From assembly GCA_023439045.1 (NCBI GenBank), contig JAEXOY010000043.1:124001-188000 (forward strand): DNA of 64,000 nt. The letters run 5' to 3'. Source of the stretch: Bacillota bacterium. Its GTDB lineage: Bacteria; Bacillota; Clostridia; Acetivibrionales; DSM-1351. Every line of letters begins with the position of its first letter. The stretch's first letter is position 1. The position numbers and the translations under genes are program-made. The notes below the pieces were generated by a model. It was not told the origin of the DNA and did no database searches. It worked only from the letters and a program-made list of their open reading frames with translations. Below, piece by piece: positions 44,718-54,084 of the stretch.

Positions 44718-46112
44718 TGAAAGCACCTGAGATGTAATTCGTGCTGCAGCAGTCCCACCATATCCACCCTCTTCAACAAGCACAGCAATCGCTACTTGTG
44801 GGTTATCATAAGGTGCAAACCCTATAAACCAACTGTGTGGGGTTTTTGACTCAACGTGTTGAGCTGTTCCGGTCTTCCCACACACTGAAACTCCTTTTAC
44901 CTGTGCGCGAGTACCCGTTCCCTTTGAAACTACCTCCTTCATATATAGTTTTATTTTACCTATATTTTCAGCATTAGAAATAGTAGCTATCTCATCGGGC
45001 TTAAAGCTATTAATAGTGTTTTGATTATAGTCAGTTACCTTTGAAACCAGTGACGGCTTCATCATTATGCCATCATTTGCAACCGCCTGTGCTACAAGCG
45101 CCATCTGAATTGGAGTTGCCAAGATTTCAGCCTGCCCTATTCCTGTCTGAGCCAGATTTCCCTTTTCATTTGAAGAATAATCCGGGAATCTGCTTGTATC
45201 AATAATTAATCCATCAGAAGGAATATTTTTATTAAACATGAACTTCTGTGCTGTATCAAAAAGGTCATTATTCAGCCTGATTCCAAGCTCACCAAAGTAT
45301 ACATTACTTGAGCGAACCATGGCATCATGTAAATTTATATTACCCATAACCTTATTATTATCATTTGCTAGGGTATATCCTCCACCTAAGTCAATCTTTC
45401 CCTTATCTTCATACACTTCATTTTCGATTCCTGATATGTTGTCTAGTGCGCTAACACCTGTAACTACTTTAAATGTAGAACCAGGCGGATACATTCCTGA
45501 TACAGCCCTGTTCAAAAGAGGGATATCTTTGTCCTTATTGAGAGCGTCCCAGTTTTGAGATAGCTTGTTTGGGTCAAAGGATGGCTTGGAAACTAATGCT
45601 AGAATCTCCGAAGTCTTTGCATTGAGCACTACTACTGCTCCATTTTTATCACCTATTGCATCATAGGCTGTTTTTTGTAAGCTGTAGTCAAGTGTTGTAT
45701 AAACATCATCACCCTTTTTGTTGGTTGACTTAAAACCATTTGCAAGCCATGCTACAAAAGATGTGGAAATATTGGAAGAAAGCCTTTGATCATAAAGATT
45801 TTCAATCCCTGTTATTCCAAATCTCTCATCAAAGTACCCCAAGGCATGAGCCGTAGCTGCCCCTCCCTTATAAACCCTCTTGTACTTTCCATCATCAGTT
45901 TTCTCACTGACAGATAATGCCTTGCCGTTACGGTCGAATATGGTTCCTCTCTCAACTTGATTTCTTATATCCCAAAGTCTCTTATTATCAGTGTTAGTAA
46001 CAATTTGAGGTCCTTTTACAAGGGTAAAATAGGATAGGTACCCCATCAACAGTAAGAAAACTGCAAGAAATACAATCATTACACGTTTTATGTTTGCTGT
46101 GAGTTTATCCAT
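44700..46112 (-). CDS. Class B penicillin-binding protein (D,D-transpeptidase, PbpA type)
   Basis: 470 residues: cytosolic tail and one TM helix (~8-30), short N-terminal module, then the transpeptidase. Catalytic motifs: STFK (Ser ~209, PPGSTFKVV), SSN (~267, VRSSNVYFG) and KTGT (~411, VCGKTGTAQH). It cross-links peptidoglycan on the outer face. The small size without PASTA repeats resembles PbpA next to rodA/fhaB in Actinobacteria. Its ATG follows the RodA stop directly (46112/46113), with GAGGGG inside the rodA end, so they are translationally coupled. The 3' end is duplicated downstream. Confidence 0.94.
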   Translation of the reverse strand: MDKLTANIKRVMIVFLAVFLLLMGYLSYFTLVKGPQIVTNTDNKRLWDIRNQVERGTIFDRNGKALSVSEKTDDGKYKRVYKGGAATAHALGYFDERFGITGIENLYDQRLSSNISTSFVAWLANGFKSTNKKGDDVYTTLDYSLQKTAYDAIGDKNGAVVVLNAKTSEILALVSKPSFDPNKLSQNWDALNKDKDIPLLNRAVSGMYPPGSTFKVVTGVSALDNISGIENEVYEDKGKIDLGGGYTLANDNNKVMGNINLHDAMVRSSNVYFGELGIRLNNDLFDTAQKFMFNKNIPSDGLIIDTSRFPDYSSNEKGNLAQTGIGQAEILATPIQMALVAQAVANDGIMMKPSLVSKVTDYNQNTINSFKPDEIATISNAENIGKIKLYMKEVVSKGTGTRAQVKGVSVCGKTGTAQHVESKTPHSWFIGFAPYDNPQVAIAVLVEEGGYGGTAAARITSQVLSKYFAK

Positions 46113-47348
46113 TTAGTCCCCTCTCTTGTATATTCTTTGTTCACTTATATCTCTTTCGCCTTCAGATATCTTGAAAATTATACTTATTGCAAGATAGCAA
46201 ATAAGTATGGAAGTACCTCCATAGCTTACAAATGGTAGTGTTATACCTGTAAGCGGCAAAAATCCTGTTACCCCACCAACTATTACGAGCGTTTGTGTTG
46301 CCAGCATTACGCTTAAGCCTGCAGTCAACAGTTTTGTGAAGTTGTTATTTGCTAATATAGAGCTTCTTATGCACCTATAAAACAAGATAAAGTTCAGTAT
46401 GAGTATTGCAAACCCCATAAACAGCCCCATTTCTTCACATATGACTGAAAAAATAAAGTCTGATTGATTTACTGCTACATATTCAGGATGCCCAAAACCC
46501 AAACCCGTACCAAACATACCTCCTGTAGCTATAGCATACATGGATTGAACCACTTGATAACTCTCATTATAAATATAGGGCCAGGGGTCCAGCCAAATAA
46601 CGAATCGTTGCCTTACATGAGAAAAGATAGCAGCACTTGCTGTTCCGCCAAGGATAAAAAGACCCAGTGCTATAATTACATATAATCTTTTCGAAGTAGC
46701 GAGATAGACCAGCGTTACCGAGATAGCAAATATCATTAAGGCAGTACCCAAATCCCTCTGAAGCATCATAAAACCAAGTGAAATTACAACAACTATCCCC
46801 GGTTCCATCAGCTTTTTAAAGGAATGTCCCTGGGATAGTGCACTAGCTAGATACAGTATAAGAAAAATCTTTCCGAATTCAGAGGGCTGAAAGCTTACCG
46901 GCCCAATCAAAATCCAGTTTTTTGCTCCATATATCTCGGTACCAAAAAAGGTGGCAAGCCCCATAAAAAGTATGGTCGCAGCCAAAAACAAGTACCTGAG
47001 CTTTGCAATTCCTATCAGGCCTTTTTTGAAAAATATAACGATTACCAAGAAGGCAGTAATTCCAATTAGAAGCCATATCCCCTGTTTTATACCGGAATCC
47101 CTTTCCAACCTGGTAAGCATGATAAGTCCTATAGAGGACAGCAGTATAACAACCAGAAAAATAACTCTGTCTCCTGACGAATAATACCTTTTTAGCAGCC
47201 ATGTACTGATTATACTGACTAATATAAGACAAAGGCCTGTTATCACAGGCATTATCTCAAACTCTCCACTTATTACAGATACACTTGCAAAACCAGTCAA
47301 TATAAAAAGATATATTGTAAATTGAAGCCATCTGAGTTTTTTACTCAT
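46113..47348 (-). CDS. FtsW/RodA/SpoVE family peptidoglycan glycosyltransferase
   Basis: 411 residues from ATG 47348 (GGGAAGG 8 nt upstream). About ten TM helices. Typical SEDS segments: FQPSEFGKIFLILYLA, MLQRDLGTALMIFAI, PYIYNESYQVVQSMYAIATGG, FGTGLGFGHPEY, QSDFIFSVICEEMG and PLTGITLPFVSYGGTSIL. SEDS proteins polymerise glycan strands from lipid II together with a class B PBP, here encoded next. An FHA gene precedes it by 178 nt. RodA-like more than FtsW by neighbourhood, but rod versus division role cannot be settled. Confidence 0.95.
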   Translation of the reverse strand: MSKKLRWLQFTIYLFILTGFASVSVISGEFEIMPVITGLCLILVSIISTWLLKRYYSSGDRVIFLVVILLSSIGLIMLTRLERDSGIKQGIWLLIGITAFLVIVIFFKKGLIGIAKLRYLFLAATILFMGLATFFGTEIYGAKNWILIGPVSFQPSEFGKIFLILYLASALSQGHSFKKLMEPGIVVVISLGFMMLQRDLGTALMIFAISVTLVYLATSKRLYVIIALGLFILGGTASAAIFSHVRQRFVIWLDPWPYIYNESYQVVQSMYAIATGGMFGTGLGFGHPEYVAVNQSDFIFSVICEEMGLFMGFAILILNFILFYRCIRSSILANNNFTKLLTAGLSVMLATQTLVIVGGVTGFLPLTGITLPFVSYGGTSILICYLAISIIFKISEGERDISEQRIYKRGD

Positions 47349-47369
47349 TATATAACCTTCCCTACCCAA

Positions 47370-47550
47370 CTAAAGTAACCACTGTATTAAACTTCAATGA
47401 ACTAGAGTACCTCTGTACTAAAAAACCTTCAATATACCACAGTAATCGCTGTATTGAAACATCTATCGACTGCATAACCGTTGCATTGAAACTTCTATCA
47501 AACAGCATAACCAATGCATTAAAACATCAATCAACTACAGTGAATGCCGT
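47370..47550. repeat. ~32-bp degenerate tandem repeat from the FHA stop codon to rodA
   Basis: On the minus strand the FHA end (GCATTCACTGTAGTTGATTG, then ATGTTTTAAT) is followed by about five relatives: GCATTGGTTATGCTGTTTGA.., GCAACGGTTATGCAGTCGA.., ACAGCGATTACTGTGG.., ACAGAGGTACTCTAG.., ACAGTGGTTACTTTAG... Unit 31-36 nt. The repeats fill the whole gap. Confidence 0.8.
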
Positions 47551-47955
47551 ATTTGATATTCTAATCTCATCACCCGATTGAAGGATTCTTTTGTTAACAA
47601 TAACACCGTTTACAAATGTTCCATTAGTTGAATTCAAATCTTCTAAAGTATACCGACCATCCGAATAAGTAATGTGGGCATGGAAGGACGATACCGATGC
47701 TGCAGGCAAAACAAGGTTGTTTTGCGGACTACGCCCGATAGTAATCTTATTGGATATGGGTATTTCATAGCCCTCTTGAAACCCTGCATTATCAGTACTA
47801 TATAGAACTCTAATGCTCCAGCCAAGATTGCCAGCATTGCCAGGGGTACTCTTTTTAACCTCTCTTGACATTATCCTGAGTACCTGTACAATGATAACAA
47901 AAATTATTATTATCAATAAAAACTTAAAAACCTGACTAAGAAAGCTTAAATCCAT
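47527..47955 (-). CDS. Membrane-anchored FHA domain protein
   Basis: 142 residues: one TM helix (~9-28), a short linker and an FHA domain (~65-140) with GRSPQNN (74-80), the phosphothreonine loop SSFHAH (89-94) and NSTNGTFVNG (108-117). FHA domains bind phosphothreonine, so a Ser/Thr kinase substrate or kinase is expected, but none is encoded in this window. It precedes rodA and pbpA genes, the same order as fhaB-rodA-pbpA in Actinobacteria. A link to peptidoglycan synthesis is inferred from that. Confidence 0.9.
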   Translation of the reverse strand: MDLSFLSQVFKFLLIIIIFVIIVQVLRIMSREVKKSTPGNAGNLGWSIRVLYSTDNAGFQEGYEIPISNKITIGRSPQNNLVLPAASVSSFHAHITYSDGRYTLEDLNSTNGTFVNGVIVNKRILQSGDEIRISNTAFTVVD

Positions 47956-48055
47956 ATATACCTCTTAATACCTCTTTTAATTAAATTCATCTATCTCTTT
48001 TGATTAAAATCATCTTTTAGCCTAATTATAACAAAAAACATTTAGCAGACAAAGC

Positions 48056-49171
48056 TTATTTCAAAAGTGACAATGATGTTTCCTTTGCGAAGTTCTGTAC
48101 ATTATATAGGATTAATACGTCCTTTACTCCATAAGTGTTGGCAAAGTCTGATATAGAAATGTTTAAAAATCTCAGGTCCATTACATATATTTCTTCATAA
48201 TGGTTCGCCAAAAAAGGAATAAAGCAGTTTGCATAAGAATCCTTTATAACCATTAGCTTCTTCCCATTTTTTATAGAAGTGCTAATCTTAATAGCAGGGT
48301 GGTTATTATCTAAAAATACACTGTATTTATCCTTCTTTTCCAGATGAGACTTCTCATACATAGTATTTGTACTCTTGTTTTCTGCGATATACTCTACAGT
48401 AACAGCATTTGCTTCCTTAGGATAAAATATGCTTAACTCATCGGGTGTAGCAAATGTAAAGTTACCCTTTGAGAACAGGGAGCCATAAAATTCCTTTGCT
48501 TCAGTTACTATGTCAAAGCTGCTGATATCCATTGGAGCAATACCACTTTGTATACAGTACTGCTGATATGCGTAGTACGCACCAAGCGTTGTCCAGTGAT
48601 GGTCCGTCTTGTAGAATATATACTCCTTCTCTGCTTCCTTAAGAGCAGGGTACACATTTACAAGGTTAATATTATCCTCCAGATAAGCTTGTGCATCATT
48701 AATGTAATCATTTTCATCGTAGGGTGTCGCAAAAAGAGGAAGCTTATCTTCCAGTACTTTTGTAGCTGTAGGAACTAACATAAGACTAACATTAAAATTC
48801 CTCGAAAATTTATTAATATATCCAATATTTCTTTTTAGAAGCTCTAAGTCGGGGGTTTCAAACTTTTGCAGCAAGTACCCATCAGAGCCAATATAAACAC
48901 CATTACTATCCTTTTTCTGCAGTAGTATTTCGCTTGCTGTTTTTACTGCAATGAATTGGTCCCTGAAAGGAAATTGATCCGAAACATATTCCTCGAAGCC
49001 CTTGGCGAACTTCCCTGATTGTATATTTTCAGTATTGAACTTAGGCTTTTGTGCAAGTGTACGATTCTCCAGCTCTGAAAAGACCTTATCTGGTATAAGG
49101 AAAATCAAAATACCCAGTGCAAATAAATATATAACAAATGATATAGATAATACCTTTTTCAAACTAGTCAC
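48056..49171 (-). CDS. AlgX/AlgJ-like DHHW O-acetylation protein
   Basis: 371 residues. N-terminal signal anchor (~7-27), then an SGNH-like/DHHW domain: FRDQFIAVKTASE, NGVYIGSDGYLLQ, FYKTDHHWTTLGAYYAYQQY (catalytic Asp-His), and IKDSYANCFIPFLANHY. AlgX/J-type partners transfer acetyl groups from the MBOAT protein to extracellular polysaccharide. The MBOAT gene ends 3 nt upstream, so they are an operon. The glycan target (wall polymer or exopolysaccharide) is unknown. Confidence 0.9.
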   Translation of the reverse strand: MTSLKKVLSISFVIYLFALGILIFLIPDKVFSELENRTLAQKPKFNTENIQSGKFAKGFEEYVSDQFPFRDQFIAVKTASEILLQKKDSNGVYIGSDGYLLQKFETPDLELLKRNIGYINKFSRNFNVSLMLVPTATKVLEDKLPLFATPYDENDYINDAQAYLEDNINLVNVYPALKEAEKEYIFYKTDHHWTTLGAYYAYQQYCIQSGIAPMDISSFDIVTEAKEFYGSLFSKGNFTFATPDELSIFYPKEANAVTVEYIAENKSTNTMYEKSHLEKKDKYSVFLDNNHPAIKISTSIKNGKKLMVIKDSYANCFIPFLANHYEEIYVMDLRFLNISISDFANTYGVKDVLILYNVQNFAKETSLSLLK

Positions 49172-49174
49172 CCC

Positions 49175-50560
49175 TTAGAATCTAAAATATAAGAATGGAT
49201 TAAATGTTGAATCTACCAAGTATGCCGTACTCAAAAATAGTACCGTCATATAGAAACCATACAGAACCCATCTATTTATTTTTCCCCTCATTCTATCCAT
49301 TAATGGTGTGGCAAACAGAACAGCAATAATAAATAGCACCAAATAGTTCAGTATGAGGTATAGCGTATTATTATTGATTATTTCAGTGCCTCCCAGTCCA
49401 AACATAGTCCTCAGATATTGACCTATGAGATCCATTTTTTCAAGTGAAAAGAACACCCAGCTAATGAGAACTGCTACAATCAAATAAATTCTGGAAACAA
49501 ATGCTGGTAGCCTTTCAAAAGCCTTAATAAGAAAGGATTTTTCCAAAACTAACAGTACTGAAAAGTATAAACCCCAGATGATAAAATTCCAACCTGCACC
49601 ATGCCAGAAGCCAGTTAAGAACCATACTACGAATAAATTCATGTATAGCCGGATACTGCCTACACGATTTCCCCCTAATGGAATATATACATACTCTCTA
49701 AACCAGCTCCCCAGAGTAATATGCCACCTTCTCCAGAATTCCGTTATACTCCTTGATATATATGGGTAATTGAAGTTTTCAGGGAATTGAAAGCCCATCA
49801 TTTTTCCCAATCCTATAGCCATATCAGAATAACCGCTAAAATCAAAATATAGCTGTAGAGCAAAGGCCATTATGCCCAACCATGAACCTACAAGTGTAAG
49901 CTCACTTTGCGGCAGTGCCTTGACATTTTCCCACAAAAGTCCAATGTTGTTTGCTATAAGCACCTTTTTGCCAAGTCCCTCAATAAATCTCATGGTGCCT
50001 TCGCCAAACTTGTCCCAGCTAATTGTTCTTTGGTTTATCTCTTTTTCCACGTGAGAATAGGTTACAATTGGGCCCGCAATTAGCTGGGGAAACATTGAGA
50101 TATATGCCCCAAATGAGATAATATTCTTCTGTACACCTATTTTCCCCCTATAGAGATCTATAGTATATGACATTGTCTGAAAGGTATAAAAAGAGATACC
50201 TATTGGGAGAGCAATGTTTAAAAGTCCAATTGAGGCTCCAAATATACCATTTATGTTTGAAATAAAGAAATCTGTATATTTAAAGAATCCAAGCAAGGAT
50301 AAATTAACCACAACAGAGGTTATCAAGAATATCCTGGCAATCGACTTCTTTTCTCGGAATCTATGAATAAACAATCCAATGATATAGTCAAATACCGTTG
50401 AAAAAAGCATGATAAATATATATATGGGTTCTCCCCAAGCATAAAAAATCAGACTGGCAATGAGCAGCACAAGATTTCTGATGCCTTTTGGAGATACATA
50501 ATATATCACAAAAAATACTGGTAAAAATATGAACATAAATAGCAAACTACTAAATACCAT
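49175..50560 (-). CDS. MBOAT family membrane O-acyltransferase (AlgI-like)
   Basis: 461 residues with about eleven TM helices. MBOAT landmarks: QTMSYTIDLYRGK, LYFDFSGYSDMAIGLGKMMGF, NFNYPYISRSITEFWRRWHI, and FLTGFWHGAGWNFIIWGLYF with the catalytic His. It moves acetyl groups from the cytoplasm across the membrane for the partner DHHW protein (3 nt downstream). The same pair acetylates alginate in Pseudomonas, but no alginate gene is in the window. No further enzyme of the system is adjacent. Confidence 0.95.
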   Translation of the reverse strand: MVFSSLLFMFIFLPVFFVIYYVSPKGIRNLVLLIASLIFYAWGEPIYIFIMLFSTVFDYIIGLFIHRFREKKSIARIFLITSVVVNLSLLGFFKYTDFFISNINGIFGASIGLLNIALPIGISFYTFQTMSYTIDLYRGKIGVQKNIISFGAYISMFPQLIAGPIVTYSHVEKEINQRTISWDKFGEGTMRFIEGLGKKVLIANNIGLLWENVKALPQSELTLVGSWLGIMAFALQLYFDFSGYSDMAIGLGKMMGFQFPENFNYPYISRSITEFWRRWHITLGSWFREYVYIPLGGNRVGSIRLYMNLFVVWFLTGFWHGAGWNFIIWGLYFSVLLVLEKSFLIKAFERLPAFVSRIYLIVAVLISWVFFSLEKMDLIGQYLRTMFGLGGTEIINNNTLYLILNYLVLFIIAVLFATPLMDRMRGKINRWVLYGFYMTVLFLSTAYLVDSTFNPFLYFRF

Positions 50561-50674
50561 CTAATTCTTCCTCTCTAGAAATTGACTAAGCTTTATGCAA
50601 AATCAGAATACTTATATACATGTAAAATGAAAAGATCAAGCATTAATAAACTAAAAATACGTGTCTATTATTGT

Positions 50675-50714
50675 AAAGCCTCGGCAAGATGATAACTTTC
50701 CGAGGCTTTTTTTA
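50675..50714. terminator. Terminator in the DUF4358-MBOAT gap
   Basis: AAAGCCTCGG (50675-50684) and CCGAGGCTTT (50700-50709) pair around a 15-nt loop. The plus strand has seven T; the minus strand only CTTTA. Probably ends the DUF4358 gene at 50744. Confidence 0.65.
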
Positions 50715-50743
50715 TTTCATACTAATATTGATTATGATTTGTG

Positions 50744-51592
50744 TTATTTGATTAAATTATCAAAGTTTTTGACTATTGCTTCAGAATTATCACTTATCAT
50801 CAGTATTGCATAGTTACCCTTTGAAACAATTTTTCTGTTTGCAGCATAGTCTTTTTCAGCAGGATACCATGCTTCTTGCTCCTCAATTACTGCGCCTCTC
50901 TTATTCAAAGCATCAACTATTTTTGAAACATCATTTACATTCTTAACTTTGAATACAGCATATTCCAATGAAGCTACTGCGCTCATCATTGGCTTTTTAA
51001 CAACATAGCTGTCCAATAACGAAGCGTCCAATCCATATTTGTCCTTAAACATATCTGCGTCCATGTCTAAGAGTTTTGGAGTTTCTATTCCTGCTAATAT
51101 CTTATCAAACACCTCAGAAGCTGAAAGCGCTGTCGCAGCTGGTTTTTCAGCAGATGGCTCTGATGGTTTTGTGCTTGGCTCCGTTGGTTTTGATGTACTT
51201 GGAGTTGATGTACTTGGTTTGGATACACTTGGCTTTGAAACGCTCGGTGTTGATGCATCAACTGGCTTTGATGTACTTGGTGTTGAAGCACTTGGCTTTG
51301 ATACAGTTGAATTTGATGCACTTGACTCTGACTGTGAATCCTCTGCCGGTTTTTGCTCCGGAGTCTGTACCTTTTCATTTTCTTCTGCTGTAGAATCTTG
51401 CGAAGCCTCTGTGTTTGTGGATTCAGTCGCTGAGTTAGTAGAGTCGGCAGTTGTACCTGAGTCCCCTGTCACAGTTGATTGTGTAGTCGCTGTATTTTGC
51501 GCTATATCTCCGTTAGCCTCATTATTTCCGCATCCCGTCATAGAAAAAGCTATCATTGCACTTAGTGCCATGCAAATAATTTTTGTTTTCAT
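50744..51592 (-). CDS. DUF4358 lipoprotein with Ser/Pro/Lys repeat linker
   Basis: 282 residues. Lipoprotein signal (MKTKIICMALSAMIAFSMTGC, split here; Cys21 is the lipid site). Residues ~25-155 are Ser/Thr/Pro/Lys low complexity with units such as SKPSVSKPSTSTPSTSKP. The C-terminal domain (~160-282: VFDKILAGIETPKLLDMD, ASLLDSYVVKKPMMSAVASL, EYAVFKVKN and GNYAILMISDNSEAIV) matches DUF4358, a small extracytoplasmic domain of Firmicutes with no known reaction. The linker may span the wall. GGGGG precedes the ATG. A 335-bp gap holding short repeats lies upstream. Confidence 0.85.
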   Translation of the reverse strand: MKTKIICMALSAMIAFSMTGCGNNEANGDIAQNTATTQSTVTGDSGTTADSTNSATESTNTEASQDSTAEENEKVQTPEQKPAEDSQSESSASNSTVSKPSASTPSTSKPVDASTPSVSKPSVSKPSTSTPSTSKPTEPSTKPSEPSAEKPAATALSASEVFDKILAGIETPKLLDMDADMFKDKYGLDASLLDSYVVKKPMMSAVASLEYAVFKVKNVNDVSKIVDALNKRGAVIEEQEAWYPAEKDYAANRKIVSKGNYAILMISDNSEAIVKNFDNLIK

Positions 51593-51639
51593 GTAATCCC
51601 CCTATTATTATCTCTGGTGTATTTGTCAGCCTTTATTGC

Positions 51640-51735
51640 CATTACTAACAAGCTATGCTATGCCTTTAAAAAAGCTATACTATAGCCAACAAGCCAATAT
51701 TTACTTTAATAAAAGCTATGTATAGCCAACAAATA
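51640..51735. repeat. Degenerate repeats upstream of the DUF4358 gene
   Basis: 'tatagccaacaa' recurs at 51681 and 51721 (40 nt); 'aagctat' recurs at 51650, 51672 and 51713. AT-rich, no ORF. Confidence 0.5.
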
Positions 51736-51836
51736 CTATTTGACGTAAAATGTCGAAAAAAGTTCCAAAGAAATTAAAAAAATTTAACAGACTCATAGGA
51801 TAGGTATGCTCTCAACAGGTTAAAGCCCATAAATAA

Positions 51837-51858
51837 AAACCACCTAAAAAGGTGGCTT
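51837..51858 (-). terminator. Terminator of ppnP
   Basis: AAGCCACCT / AGGTGGTTT stem on the minus strand, followed by TTATTTATGG, about 70 nt after the ppnP stop. Confidence 0.7.
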
Positions 51859-51927
51859 TGTATTTAATCGAATCTTTAATGTGGTTAAAAATAATGTTTA
51901 ATACACTTAAGAATAGATGTACTATAA

Positions 51928-52242
51928 TTATTTTATGTATGAACAGCAGTAATCTGTTAGCTCAGATATTATAAGCTTAAAGCTAGAATTCGCCTTAACC
52001 TCAAAGCTCTGACCACCTTCTATATTTACCCAATTGTCTTGGTCAGGTAGTAAAACCTTGAGCTTGCCCCCTAATATCTCCATAATCTCCTTGTCACCAG
52101 TACCAAACTCATACTCCCCCGGCATCATGATTCCAAGCGTCTTCTTTTCCCCATCGGCAAAAATAACTGTTCTGCTAGTAACCTTTCCATCAAAGTATAC
52201 ATTTGCCTTTTTTATCACTGTAACATTTTCAAAACTACTCAT
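51928..52242 (-). CDS. ppnP: Pyrimidine/purine nucleoside phosphorylase PpnP
   Basis: 104 residues, a single-domain cupin of the former DUF1255. Phosphorolysis of several nucleosides to base and (deoxy)ribose-1-phosphate. Family motif: [34 protein letters not shown] (central, broken by length here) and the ENLxG-like [34 protein letters not shown] precedes the ATG. It lies 40 nt downstream of the OFA transporter gene, so the two may be one transcript, but no functional link is known. Confidence 0.93.
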   Translation of the reverse strand: MSSFENVTVIKKANVYFDGKVTSRTVIFADGEKKTLGIMMPGEYEFGTGDKEIMEILGGKLKVLLPDQDNWVNIEGGQSFEVKANSSFKLIISELTDYCCSYIK

Positions 52243-52282
52243 TTTAACCTTCCCCCGTTTTATATATATGGATTTTCTTTCC

Positions 52283-53521
52283 CTACATATTCAGCTCTTT
52301 ATTCTGATTTGAAGCCTCATTTCTCTTTTTAATCATGGCTACAAGTATTACTGCTATAATACATGCCCCGGCAGCTATAGCAAATGATATCTGCAGTCCG
52401 TTTGATATCTCCTTGCTAGTTCTTAGATACTTTGCAATAATAGGGAAAACAATTGCAGAAGTACCGAAGCCTAACATTACACAGCCATAGTTTGCTCCGG
52501 CATTTTTTAGACCAAAGAAATCAGCTGTAAGAGCTGGATATACTCCAGAATACCCGCCGTAAGCGAAGGCAATAAACGCTATAAGCACCAAGAATAGAAT
52601 GCTCTTTGCACTAATAAGGATTAATGCAGCAACAGTAGTTATAGCTATAAGTATCAATATAGTAATCTTTCTTCCCAATTTATCAGAAAGCCATGGAGCA
52701 ACCAATCTTCCGCACGCACTTGCAATACCCGTAATCATAACACCCGTCAGTGCAAGATTATTTGAAAGCCCCCTCTCAACTCCCATTGTTTTTAGTAAAG
52801 GGTTCAAGATAAAATAAGCTGGAGTAGCAAGCATGAGTGATAGTGTAATCAGATAAAATTGTGGGGTTTTAAGCATTTCACCAGTAGCATACTGCTTCCC
52901 CTCTACAGCCTTAGCCTGAGATGGTGTAAAGCCTTCAGGTAAATAGCCCTGAGGTGGGTTCTTGATAAAAAATGAAGCACTAATACATATTACAAAGAAT
53001 AGTGCTGCAAAGATTCTAAACGTTACTATTGCACCGAGGTTGCTCAAAAGCGCTTCAGCTACAAAAGTAAATACTACGAGAGAAAATCCGAATGCACATA
53101 CAATCATTCCTGTAGCAAAGCCCCTCTTGTCTGGAAACCACTTTTGTGAACAGGTTAACGTACTTGTATATGCAACACCTACTCCAAAGCCACCAATAAT
53201 ACCGTAGGTTATGTACAAAAGCCAAGGGTAATCGTTTGGTAAAAAAGATGTTATAAGCATACCGGAACAGAATGCAACTGTACCAATAATTACTGCTAAT
53301 CTAGGGTTGGTTTTGTCCTGTATTCTCCCCCCTATTAATATACCTATAACAAAGAAACCTAGCATAACTGATGGTGTGAGGGATACCTGTGCATCCTCCC
53401 ATCCAAATGAAGCCACTACATACTTTTGAAACACACTCCACATATAAATGATACCTATGCAGAGCTGTATCATTGCACCTGCGGCTAAAACAGAATACCT
53501 ATTAGTTTTTCCACTAGCCAT
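52283..53521 (-). CDS. OFA-type major facilitator (oxalate/formate antiporter family)
   Basis: 412 residues, 12 TM segments, MFS fold. The OFA features are visible: [19 protein letters not shown] at TM1, [28 protein letters not shown] (motif around TM4-5, over the limit when joined), and [17 protein letters not shown] in TM8-9. OFA carriers exchange oxalate and formate or move other monocarboxylates. The substrate here is not known. Single-copy, possibly followed by ppnP. Confidence 0.92.
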   Translation of the reverse strand: MASGKTNRYSVLAAGAMIQLCIGIIYMWSVFQKYVVASFGWEDAQVSLTPSVMLGFFVIGILIGGRIQDKTNPRLAVIIGTVAFCSGMLITSFLPNDYPWLLYITYGIIGGFGVGVAYTSTLTCSQKWFPDKRGFATGMIVCAFGFSLVVFTFVAEALLSNLGAIVTFRIFAALFFVICISASFFIKNPPQGYLPEGFTPSQAKAVEGKQYATGEMLKTPQFYLITLSLMLATPAYFILNPLLKTMGVERGLSNNLALTGVMITGIASACGRLVAPWLSDKLGRKITILILIAITTVAALILISAKSILFLVLIAFIAFAYGGYSGVYPALTADFFGLKNAGANYGCVMLGFGTSAIVFPIIAKYLRTSKEISNGLQISFAIAAGACIIAVILVAMIKKRNEASNQNKELNM

Positions 53522-53730
53522 AAAAAATCCATCCTTCCATTCTACAAATAGTAATTTTATCCATAATGATATTTATGCAAGATTACCATATACATTTTTT
53601 TCTGTCAATAAACAAATTTAATAAAGAAAAATGTACTATTTTAAACTGTTGCAATAACAAATTTTTATACCAATTATTTGTTTTTTATTGTATTATTATA
53701 TTGTAATAATATTATAAAAGGATTGGTAAT

Positions 53731-53997
53731 ATGATTGAACTTTTGCCGTACATAATTTTATTCTTAAATATTCTAGGCTTTGTTATGGTCATGTTAGATA
53801 AGTACGAAGCAAAGAATAGGTTATGGAGAATTCCTGAACGCACCTTTTTCCTGCTTTCTATACTTGGTGGGGGTATAGGTGTATTCCTTGGATTACTGAC
53901 TTTTAACCATAAAACCAAACACTGGTACTTTATGACCCTAATACCTTTTATTATTGTCATTCAGGTGCTGTTTGTTTACTACTTGGTTAATAAATAG
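53731..53997 (+). CDS. DUF1294 membrane protein
   Basis: 88 residues with three TM segments (~3-24, 42-58, 64-86) and the DUF1294 pattern LDKYEAKNRLWRIPERTFFLLSILGGGIG..FNHKTKHWYF (family motif DK-A--RIPE--GG-G-HKT). The function is unknown. AAAGGATTGG precedes the ATG. It is followed by a strong hairpin/U-tract which also overlaps the ribosome-binding region of the next gene. Confidence 0.9.
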   Translation: MIELLPYIILFLNILGFVMVMLDKYEAKNRLWRIPERTFFLLSILGGGIGVFLGLLTFNHKTKHWYFMTLIPFIIVIQVLFVYYLVNK

Positions 53998-54042
53998 CAT
54001 TTGTAGAGATTGTGTTAGATATCATATATTGTCCATATAAAG

Positions 54043-54084
54043 AATAACCTTTAATAACAGCGGTTTATTAGGGGTTATTTTTTT
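54043..54084 (+). terminator. Terminator/attenuator overlapping the flippase ribosome-binding site
   Basis: AATAACC (54043-54049) with TTTAATAA pairs with TTTATTA and GGTTATT (54073-54079), then T(7) to 54084. The ATG at 54085 follows immediately. AGGGG in the descending arm (54070-54074) is the only Shine-Dalgarno-like sequence. Confidence 0.65.

Noticed and set aside
51039..51596. Long plus-strand ORFs opposite the DUF4358 lipoprotein
   Set aside because: They are shadows created by the Ser/Pro/Lys repeat codons of the real gene on the minus strand.
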